Of a stretch of DNA of 28,251 bases, positions 7,032 through 13,666 are shown in pieces; the first letter of the stretch is position 1; each line of letters starts with the position of its first letter. This stretch comes from JBOHER01 sp050701115 (GTDB lineage Bacteria; Actinomycetota; Actinomycetes; Mycobacteriales; Pseudonocardiaceae). Location of the stretch: positions 1 through 28,251 of the forward strand of contig JBOHER010000350.1 of the NCBI GenBank assembly GCA_050701115.1, read 5' to 3'. The position numbers and the translations under genes are program-made. The notes below the pieces were generated by a model. It made no database searches. It was not told the origin of the DNA and worked only from the letters and a program-made list of their open reading frames with translations.

Positions 7032-7544
7032 ATGGCGGCCGTGACGACCGACGTCTTCCCCCAAGACATTCAGGAACTTCGCGACAGCTTGCTTGCCGAA
7101 GCCGAGGAACGCGGGAACGCGATCGTCACCGTCGCCGAGGAAGACGGCGCGGCCGGTTACAGCTTCACGGCGTGCGCATGGCGCAAGCACGGCATCCCGG
7201 AGGCGGTGGTGATCGGCCTTCCCGGCGCCCTGGGGCCGGTGCTGCTGGATGCCTACGTGGACCGGGCGGCCAACGGTGAGCAGTTCGAGCCCGGCGTGCG
7301 CTATGCGGACTTCTTCGACGGCGTCCCGCTGACCTTCGAGCACGTCGCGAAGCCCTACTACGCCCAGTTCTTCGGCAGCGCGTTCGCGATCTACCCCGAT
7401 GGGGACTTCCCCGCCGTGCAGATCATCGTGCCCACCCCGGACGGACACTGGCCCTGGAGTGCCCACGCTCCGGAAGGATTCGCCCACTGGCAGCCGATAC
7501 TGACCGAGAGCGGCCTGCCGGAGAGTTGGTGCCCCGGGCAGTAG
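7032..7544 (+). CDS. DUF4262 domain-containing protein
   Basis: This 170-residue soluble protein has no signal peptide or membrane segment. The sequence follows the DUF4262 pattern I recall: GYSFTACAWRKHGIPEAVVIGLP, a VLLDAYVDRAANG helix, then FFGSAFAIYPDGDFPAVQIIVPTPDGHWPW and a closing LTESGLPESW. The start could be ATG at 7032 or GTG at 7041; no strong ribosome binding site decides between them. It lies between yebC and ruvC, all on the plus strand. The function is unknown and nothing in the sequence suggests catalysis. Confidence 0.82.
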   Translation: MAAVTTDVFPQDIQELRDSLLAEAEERGNAIVTVAEEDGAAGYSFTACAWRKHGIPEAVVIGLPGALGPVLLDAYVDRAANGEQFEPGVRYADFFDGVPLTFEHVAKPYYAQFFGSAFAIYPDGDFPAVQIIVPTPDGHWPWSAHAPEGFAHWQPILTESGLPESWCPGQ

Positions 7545-7647
7545 TGCGAGGTGCACGACACCAGCCATACGGCGCGTCCTGCCAGAGGGTGCGGGAGCCT
7601 GCCGGTAGCCTGAGTGCTCGAACTGATGTTCGGCGAGGAGGGTGCGG

Positions 7648-8277
7648 GTGCGAGTGCTCGGCGTTGACCCGGGGCTGACCCGGTGTGGGATCGGCGTCGT
7701 GGACGGCGGTCGCGGCCGCGAGGTCAGCTGTGTCGCGGTCACCGTGGTGCGCACCCCCGCGGGGTCCGCGCTGTCCAGCAGGCTGCTGTCGGTGGCCGAC
7801 GCGGTCGAGGAGTGGCTCGACACCTATCGGCCGCAGGCGGTCGCGATCGAGCGGGTGTTCAGCCAGCACAACGTGCGCACCGCGATGGGCACCGCCCAGG
7901 CGGGCGGCGTGGTGGCGTTGACCGCGGCCCGGCGCGGGCTGCCGGTGGTGTTTCACACGCCGAGCGAGGTGAAGGCAGCGGTCACCGGCTCCGGTCGGGC
8001 CGATAAGGCGCAGGTCACCGCGATGGTGACCAAGTTGCTGAGGCTGCCGGACAAGCCGCAACCAGCCGACGCCGCGGACGCACTCGCACTGGCGATCTGC
8101 CACCTCTGGCGGGAGCCCATGCGGGCCCGCCTTGCCGAGGCGGAGCTGCGGGCTGCGGCGTTGGCCAAGACGCACAAGGCGCGCCTGGCCGCCGCCACGC
8201 GTGCACGAGGTGCGGACACGAGGGCACAGAGCGCGGACACGAGGGCACAGAGCGCGGACACGAGGGGAGCGGGATGA
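7648..8277 (+). CDS. ruvC: Crossover junction endodeoxyribonuclease RuvC
   Basis: RuvC is the dimeric nuclease that cuts Holliday junctions held by RuvAB. I chose GTG at 7648 because GAGGAGGG lies six bases upstream and it places the first catalytic aspartate at residue 7 (MRVLGVD). The other catalytic residues are Glu68 (AIERVF), Asp141 and Asp144 (PADAADALALAI), so the active site is complete. The core ends at about residue 185. The last 22 or so residues are a repetitive tail (ADTRAQS repeated) encoded by a 21-bp tandem array. The TGA overlaps the ruvA start, so ruvC and ruvA are translationally coupled. Confidence 0.96.
   Translation: MRVLGVDPGLTRCGIGVVDGGRGREVSCVAVTVVRTPAGSALSSRLLSVADAVEEWLDTYRPQAVAIERVFSQHNVRTAMGTAQAGGVVALTAARRGLPVVFHTPSEVKAAVTGSGRADKAQVTAMVTKLLRLPDKPQPADAADALALAICHLWREPMRARLAEAELRAAALAKTHKARLAAATRARGADTRAQSADTRAQSADTRGAG
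8212..8273. repeat. 21-bp tandem array inside the end of ruvC
   Basis: Two identical 21-bp units (8212-8232 and 8233-8253), opening with GCGGACACGAGGGCAC, are followed by a truncated third (8254-8273). Because 21 is a multiple of three, the array reads as a seven-residue repeat in frame with RuvC. The altered third unit contains GGGGAG, the ribosome binding site of ruvA. The period and the GGCAC core recall array B after pdxS (about 12 of 21 positions alike). Confidence 0.85.
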
Positions 8278-8876
8278 TGATTTCTTCGGTGCGGGGCAGT
8301 GTGCTCGCGGTTGCGCTGGATCATGCGGTGATCGAGGTCGGTGGGGTGGGCCTCGCCGTGCAGGCGACGCCTGCCACCCTGGCCGCGCTGCGCAAGGGCG
8401 CGCAGGTGCTGCTGCACACCACACTGGTCGTCCGGGAAGACTCGCTGACGCTGTTCGGGTTCGCCGACGCTGACGCCCGCGAGCTGTTCATCCTGCTGCA
8501 GACGGTCTCCGGGATCGGGCCCCGCCTCGCGCTGGCCTCGCTGGCCGTGCTGGACCCGGACAAGCTGCGCACCGCGTTGGCGAAGGGCGACATCGCGGTA
8601 CTGACCCAGGTACCGGGGATCGGCAGGAAGGGCGCCGAACGGCTCAGCCTTGAGCTGCGGGACAAGGTAGACGCCGCTCCCGCGGCCGTCCCGGCCTCCG
8701 CAGGCGGCCGGGTGCGCGGTGAGGTGGTCGACGCGCTGCTCTCCTTGGGCTTCGCGGCCAAACAGGCCGAGCAGGCCGTCGATGGTGTCCTTGCCGACGG
8801 GCCGGCAGGCAATGGATCCGCGGACACCCCTTCGGTGCTGCGGGCGGCGCTGTCCACCCTCGGCCGCAAACGCTAG
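8277..8876 (+). CDS. ruvA: Holliday junction branch migration protein RuvA
   Basis: The 199-residue tetrameric DNA-binding subunit of RuvAB positions the junction and loads RuvB. Domain I (OB fold, MISSVRGSVLAVALDHAVIEVGGVGL) spans about residues 1-62. Two helix-hairpin-helix motifs (LQTVSGIGPRLALA and LTQVPGIGRKGAERL) lie at about 72-125. A flexible Ala/Pro linker leads to domain III (DALLSLGFAAKQAEQAV), which binds RuvB. ATG codons at 8274 and 8277 are both possible; the second is better spaced from GGGGAG and gives the usual MISSVRG start. Confidence 0.96.
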   Translation: MISSVRGSVLAVALDHAVIEVGGVGLAVQATPATLAALRKGAQVLLHTTLVVREDSLTLFGFADADARELFILLQTVSGIGPRLALASLAVLDPDKLRTALAKGDIAVLTQVPGIGRKGAERLSLELRDKVDAAPAAVPASAGGRVRGEVVDALLSLGFAAKQAEQAVDGVLADGPAGNGSADTPSVLRAALSTLGRKR

Positions 8877-8885
8877 GGGTGCCGA

Positions 8886-9995
8886 GTGCACGATGACTAC
8901 GTGACCGAGTTCGACACCGACGGCGGCGAAGACACCGCGCTGTCCGCGCTCGCCCAGAACGGTGACCGCGAGGTCGAGACCACGCTGCGGCCCCGCAAGC
9001 TGGACGAATTCGTCGGCCAGCCCCGGGTGCGTGAGCAGCTGCAGCTGGTGCTGGAAAGTGCCAAGCGGCGCGGCGTGCCGCCCGACCATGTCCTGCTCTC
9101 CGGGCCGCCCGGGCTCGGTAAGACCAGCCTCTCGATGATCATCGCCGCCGAGCTGGACAGCGCCATCCGGATCACATCGGGGCCCGCATTGGAGCGGGCC
9201 GGAGACCTGGCCGCGATGCTGTCCAACCTGGTCGAGGGCGACGTCCTGTTCATCGACGAGATCCACCGGATCGCCCGGCCCGCCGAGGAGATGCTCTACC
9301 TGGCGATGGAGGACTTCCGGGTCGACGTCATGGTCGGCAAGGGGCCCGGCGCGACCAGCATCCCGCTGGAGATCGCGCCGTTCACCCTGGTCGGGGCGAC
9401 CACCCGCTCGGGCTCGCTGACCGGCCCGCTGCGCGACCGCATCGGCTTCACCGGGCACATGGAGTTCTACGAGCCCGCCGAGCTGGAGCTGGTGCTGCGG
9501 CGGTCCGCGCGGATCCTGGGCATTCGCCTCGCCCCGGACGCCGCCGCGGAGATCGCGCGTCGGTCGCGCGGCACCCCGCGGGTCGCCAACCGCCTGCTCA
9601 GGAGGGTGCGCGACTACGCCGAGGTGCGCGGCGACGGAAACGTCACCCTGGAAACGACGCGGGCGGCCCTTGAGGTTTACGACGTCGACGAACTCGGGCT
9701 CGACCGGCTCGACCGTGCGGTGCTCGGCGCCCTGGTGCGCTCGTTCCGGGGCGGACCGGTCGGCGTGTCCACCCTCGCGGTGGCCGTAGGGGAGGAGCAG
9801 GCGACCGTCGAGGAGGTGTGCGAGCCTTATCTCGTGCGGGCAGGCATGCTCGCCCGCACGCCGCGCGGACGGGTGGCCACCCCGGCGGCGTGGCAGCATC
9901 TCGGCATCGACCCACCGGCCACCGCCGCGGGCGAGGGCCTGCCCACCCTGTTCGACTCAAGCGCACGTGGGGCTGGTCCGGGTAGCCTCGAATGA
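8886..9995 (+). CDS. ruvB: Holliday junction DNA helicase RuvB
   Basis: RuvB is the AAA+ hexameric motor of branch migration, 369 residues. The Walker A GPPGLGKTS is at about residue 76, Walker B LFIDEIHR near 124, and sensor 1 / arginine finger region GATTRSGSLTGPLRDRIGF near 176-194. The winged-helix C-terminal domain includes RGGPVGVSTLAVAVGE and the LVRAGMLARTPRGRVAT motif. A tail of about 30 residues after the winged helix is Pro/Ala/Gly-rich. The start is taken as GTG 8886; GTG 8901 is an alternative. The gene is nine bases after ruvA. Confidence 0.96.
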   Translation: MHDDYVTEFDTDGGEDTALSALAQNGDREVETTLRPRKLDEFVGQPRVREQLQLVLESAKRRGVPPDHVLLSGPPGLGKTSLSMIIAAELDSAIRITSGPALERAGDLAAMLSNLVEGDVLFIDEIHRIARPAEEMLYLAMEDFRVDVMVGKGPGATSIPLEIAPFTLVGATTRSGSLTGPLRDRIGFTGHMEFYEPAELELVLRRSARILGIRLAPDAAAEIARRSRGTPRVANRLLRRVRDYAEVRGDGNVTLETTRAALEVYDVDELGLDRLDRAVLGALVRSFRGGPVGVSTLAVAVGEEQATVEEVCEPYLVRAGMLARTPRGRVATPAAWQHLGIDPPATAAGEGLPTLFDSSARGAGPGSLE

Positions 9996-10020
9996 ACCTG
10001 GCACACTCGCCACAACAAAT

Positions 10021-10055
10021 CGTGTACACGCATGGGGCGCTCGAGAAGTCTCGAG
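10021..10055. promoter_or_regulatory. Two palindromes in the yajC leader
   Basis: CGTGTACACG (10021-10030) is a perfect 10-base palindrome. CTCGAGA-AG-TCTCGAG (10040-10055) is a perfect 7+2+7 inverted repeat. Both lie in the 81-base gap between ruvB and yajC and could be operator sites or an RNA stem for the yajC-secDF genes. No regulator can be named. Confidence 0.4.
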
Positions 10056-10076
10056 ACGTCCCCTTAGGGAGAATCG

Positions 10077-10478
10077 ATGGAATCGCTATTCCTGCCGCTG
10101 TTGTTGCTGCTGCTCGCGGTCCCGCTGTTCCTGGGCGCGCGCAAGCAGAAGAAGGCGGCGCGGGAGCAGCAGGCGCTGCAGCAGAGCCTGACCGAGGGCG
10201 ACCGGGTTATGACGACCTCCGGGATGTACGCCACGGTGGTCGACATCAGCGACGAGGTCACGATCGACCTGGAGATCGCTGACGGCGTGGTGGCCACCTG
10301 GCTGCGCCAGGCCGTTCGCGAGAAGGTCAACCCGATCGACGACGAGTACGACGAGGACGAGTCGGACGAGGATGACACCCAGGCCGGCGAGCAGGACAAG
10401 GCCGATGAGCAGGACAAGGCCGAGGACGCTGACCGGCAGGCCCAGGTAGCGCCGCCGCTGGACCACCGCACCAAGTAG
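10077..10478 (+). CDS. yajC: Preprotein translocase subunit YajC
   Basis: YajC is a small single-pass membrane protein of the SecDF-YajC accessory complex. Residues 3-20 form the membrane segment, followed by the basic stretch ARKQKKAAREQQ and the family core LTEGDRVMTTSGMYATVVDI...VVATWLRQAV. The last 45 residues are strongly acidic and contain a repeated EQDKA(D/E) element encoded by an 18-base direct repeat. The start is ATG 10077 with AGGGAG upstream. It precedes secD and secF, the standard order. Confidence 0.94.
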   Translation: MESLFLPLLLLLLAVPLFLGARKQKKAAREQQALQQSLTEGDRVMTTSGMYATVVDISDEVTIDLEIADGVVATWLRQAVREKVNPIDDEYDEDESDEDDTQAGEQDKADEQDKAEDADRQAQVAPPLDHRTK

Positions 10479-10546
10479 CCGCCGTCCGCTCGCAGCACGA
10501 CGGAACGTGCCGGCTTCCCGCGGTCGGTGGGGGTAACGCTGGGCTC

Positions 10547-10578
10547 ACGCGGCAGGGAGTATGTTCTCTCTGCCGTGT
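10547..10578 (+). promoter_or_regulatory. RNA hairpin in the yajC-secD spacer
   Basis: Positions 10547-10559 pair with 10566-10578 as a 13-bp stem with two G-U pairs around the six-base loop TATGTT. No T run follows, so it does not look like a simple terminator. It lies in the 172-base leader between yajC and secD, the longest gap in the ruv-yajC-sec block. Confidence 0.5.
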
Positions 10579-10650
10579 CGGCCGTCACTCGATCGGCGGG
10601 CACCAGCAGCCCCATCACGAACTTCACCCAGCTCGAGGAGACCGACTCCC

Positions 10651-12324
10651 GTGGCACCACCGGCCGGGACAATTCGCCCGGGACGCTATCTCGCGTTCTT
10701 CCTGCTCATCGTTGTCGTGCTGTACTCGCTGGTGCTGTTCACCGGCGACGGCAAGCTCGCGCCCAAGCTCGGTATCGACCTCAAGGGAGGTACCAGTGTC
10801 ACGCTGACCGCCCGCACCCCGGACGGCTCGGAGCCGACCAGGGAGTCCCTGGACCAGGCACGCGCGATCATCGACGAGCGGGTCAACGGGCTCGGCGTCA
10901 GTGGCGCCGAGGTCGTCCTCGACGGCCAACAGATCAGGATCACGGTGCCCGGCGAGGAGGGCGAGCAGGCGAAATCCCTCGGCCAGACGGCCAAGCTCTA
11001 CTTCCGCCAGGTCATCGGGGAACCGATCCCGGTCGGTCCCGCACCCGGACAGCAGGACGGCGGCCAGCCCGGGGGCGAACCTCCTGCCGAGAACGAGGGC
11101 GGGGGCAGTAGCACCAGCGGGGGCGCGCGGACCCAGACCGACGCGCCGGTGGTCGACGAGGAACGCAAGAAGGAAATAGCAGACGCCAAGAAGCTTCGCC
11201 AGAATCCTGCTCTGCTCGAACAAGGTCCCGAGGCCCAGCAGGCGTTACAGGCCGCGGTCGCAGGCATGGATTGCTCGCCTGGCGCCTTGGACCCGCTGCG
11301 CGGCAACGACGATCCCGAGTTGCCGCTGGTGGCGTGCAGCCAGGACCGCGATGATCCGGAAGTCCCGCCGTTCGCCTACCTGCTCGGGCCGTCGATCCTG
11401 GACGGTCAGGCGATCAGCGACGCATCGGCCGGGCGCAGTCAGGACGGCCCTGGCCACCAGGTCAACCTCAACTTCACCAGCAGTGGCGTGGGTGAGTGGG
11501 CGAAGATCACCTCGCAGAACGTGGGCCAGTCGGTGGCGTTCGTGCTGGACACCGAGGTGGTCTCGGCACCCAGGATCGAAGGAGCGATCGCCGGTGGCAG
11601 CACCCGGATCACCGGCGACTTCACGCAGGACGAAGCCCAGCACCTGGCCGAAGCCCTCAAGTACGGGTCCTTGCCGTTGTCCTTCGAGTCATCCGATGCG
11701 ACGACGGTGTCCGCCACCCTTGGCCTCGCCTCGCTGAAGGCAGGGCTCATCGCGGGCGCCATCGGCTTCGCGCTGATCGTGCTCTACAGCATTGCCTACT
11801 ACCGGCTGCTCGGCGTGCTGCTGATCGCTTCGCTGATCCTTACCGCCGGGCTGGTGTATCCGGTGATCATCTTGCTGGGACGATCGGTCGGGTTCACGCT
11901 GGACCTGGCAGGCGTCGCCGGTTTGATCATCGCCATCGGTGTCACAGCGGACTCGTTCGTGGTCTACTTCGAACGATTGAAGGACGAGATCCGGACCGGC
12001 CGAACGGTGCGGTCGGCCATTCCACGAGCGTGGGTACGCGGCCGGAGAACGATCTTGTCCGCCGACGCGGTGGTCCTGCTGGCCGCTGTCGTGCTCTACG
12101 TGCTTGCCATCGGGCAGGTGAAGGGGTTCGCGTTCACCGTCGGCCTGTCCACGACGCTCGATCTGGTGGTGGTCTTCCTGGTCACCCATCCGCTGATGGT
12201 GCTTGCGGGCGGCTGGCACATCTTGAACAACCGGGCGCTGTCGGGACTCGGGCTGGTACAAGATGCTGGGGCCGCCGTGCAGCGCACTCGCAAGGCGCGC
12301 GCGGCCACCGCGAAGGGGGCATGA
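10651..12324 (+). CDS. secD: Protein translocase subunit SecD
   Basis: SecD is an RND-type inner-membrane protein that, with SecF, uses the proton gradient to pull preproteins out of SecYEG. I place the start at GTG 10651 (GAGGAG ten bases upstream), giving 557 residues. An in-frame ATG 30 codons earlier would add an unusual Arg/Pro-rich leader. TM1 is at about 13-30, the SecD motif DLKGGT at 43-48, then the extracytoplasmic P1 head. Residues about 130-165 are a low-complexity Gly/Gln/Pro/Ser insertion. Five membrane segments follow, with GVTADSFVVYFERLKDE. secF starts one base after the stop. Confidence 0.95.
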   Translation: MAPPAGTIRPGRYLAFFLLIVVVLYSLVLFTGDGKLAPKLGIDLKGGTSVTLTARTPDGSEPTRESLDQARAIIDERVNGLGVSGAEVVLDGQQIRITVPGEEGEQAKSLGQTAKLYFRQVIGEPIPVGPAPGQQDGGQPGGEPPAENEGGGSSTSGGARTQTDAPVVDEERKKEIADAKKLRQNPALLEQGPEAQQALQAAVAGMDCSPGALDPLRGNDDPELPLVACSQDRDDPEVPPFAYLLGPSILDGQAISDASAGRSQDGPGHQVNLNFTSSGVGEWAKITSQNVGQSVAFVLDTEVVSAPRIEGAIAGGSTRITGDFTQDEAQHLAEALKYGSLPLSFESSDATTVSATLGLASLKAGLIAGAIGFALIVLYSIAYYRLLGVLLIASLILTAGLVYPVIILLGRSVGFTLDLAGVAGLIIAIGVTADSFVVYFERLKDEIRTGRTVRSAIPRAWVRGRRTILSADAVVLLAAVVLYVLAIGQVKGFAFTVGLSTTLDLVVVFLVTHPLMVLAGGWHILNNRALSGLGLVQDAGAAVQRTRKARAATAKGA

Positions 12325-12325
12325 G

Positions 12326-13588
12326 ATGGCTGACTCGACCGTTTCCAGCGAGACCGCGTTCACCGGCGGCGAAAGCGGCAAGCGCCCCGGCAGGATGGCT
12401 CAGCTCTACATGGGCACCGGCGGGTGGGACATCGTCGGCAGGCGCAGGCTGTGGTACATCGCCGCCGCCTTCGTCCTGCTGATCTGCGTGGGCAGCATGG
12501 TGTTTCGCGGGTTCACGCTCGGTATCGAATTCGTCGGCGGCACCCAGCTTCAAGTGCCTGCCGCGAGCGCGACCGGCCAGATCGACCCGGACGTCGCCAA
12601 GCGGGTGTTCGCCGACGCGCTCGGCGATGAGCCGACCTCGGCACAGCTGGCTGGCACCGGCGCCGGCGCGACCGTGCAGATTCGGTCCGAATCGCTGACT
12701 ACCGCCGAGGTCGCCGAGGTCAAACGTGCGCTGTTCGAGGAGCTTCAGCCGCTGGGCGTCGACGGCAATCCGAGTGCCGCCGCGATCAGCGACAGCGCGG
12801 TCAGCGCGTCCTGGGGTGGTGAGATCTCCCGGTCAGCGCTGATCGCCCTCGCGGTGTTCCTGGTGCTGGTGTCGATCTTCCTCGCGCTCTACTTCGAGAA
12901 ATGGATGGCGGTCGCTGCCCTCGTCGCGCTGGTCTTCGACCTGACGGCCACGGCAGGCCTGTACTCGCTGATCGGGTTTGAGGTCACGCCCGCAACCGCG
13001 ATCGGCCTGCTCACCATCCTGGGCTACTCGATGTACGACACGGTGGTGGTGTTCGACAAGGTCAAGGAGAACACCCGCGGTTTGCTCGGGCTGAGCAGGC
13101 ACACCTATGCGGAATCGGCAAATCTCGCGTTGAACCAGACGCTGATGCGCTCGATCAACACTTCGCTGACCACCCTGCTGCCGGTGAGCGCGCTGCTGTT
13201 CATCGGCGCTGGGTTGCTCGGCGCGGGCACGCTCAAGGACCTCGCGCTGGTGCAGGGAATCGGGATCGCCGCGGGCATGCTGTCCTCGATCTTCCTGGCC
13301 ACCCCGGTGCTGGTCGACCTCAAGATGACCGAGACCGCCTATCGGGAGCAGGCCCAGCGCGTGCAATCACGCAGAGCACTCGGTCGGCGTTCCAACGGTG
13401 CCGGGCCCGGGGTCAACGGTGGCACCCTCGATACCACCGACGACGAAGCCTTGGCGGCCGAACTGCGCAAGGAACAGGCCTACGCCGCGGCGTCCAGCGT
13501 GCCCGCGCGGACCCTCAAGAGCACCGAGCGCAGGGCCAGGCCGACCGGGAAGCCGTCAGGCAAGCCGACCGGCAAACGGCGGCGCTGA
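12326..13588 (+). CDS. secF: Protein translocase subunit SecF
   Basis: SecF is the 420-residue partner of SecD. The start is ATG 12326, with AAGGGGG upstream, almost touching the secD stop. It has a cytoplasmic N-terminal tail of about 45 residues, TM1 near 48-66 and the SecF motif GIEFVGGTQL. A periplasmic domain follows, then TM2-6 with GYSMYDTVVVFDKVKEN and the conserved RSINTSLTTLLPV. The C-terminus is long and basic, ending in PTGKPSGKPTGKRRR (a short 12-base repeat), and is probably disordered in the cytoplasm. Confidence 0.95.
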   Translation: MADSTVSSETAFTGGESGKRPGRMAQLYMGTGGWDIVGRRRLWYIAAAFVLLICVGSMVFRGFTLGIEFVGGTQLQVPAASATGQIDPDVAKRVFADALGDEPTSAQLAGTGAGATVQIRSESLTTAEVAEVKRALFEELQPLGVDGNPSAAAISDSAVSASWGGEISRSALIALAVFLVLVSIFLALYFEKWMAVAALVALVFDLTATAGLYSLIGFEVTPATAIGLLTILGYSMYDTVVVFDKVKENTRGLLGLSRHTYAESANLALNQTLMRSINTSLTTLLPVSALLFIGAGLLGAGTLKDLALVQGIGIAAGMLSSIFLATPVLVDLKMTETAYREQAQRVQSRRALGRRSNGAGPGVNGGTLDTTDDEALAAELRKEQAYAAASSVPARTLKSTERRARPTGKPSGKPTGKRRR

Positions 13589-13666
13589 GCTGGCACCCGT
13601 CCCTCGGAACAACCCTGGCGCGGATCGGCGTTACGCTTGACGGTCTAGAGACCCAGGGAGGTGCGG

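Noticed and set aside
7953..9899. Minus-strand open frame of 648 residues
   Set aside because: It runs antisense through ruvC, ruvA and ruvB, has low-complexity composition and no motif, and includes the 21-bp array read backwards.
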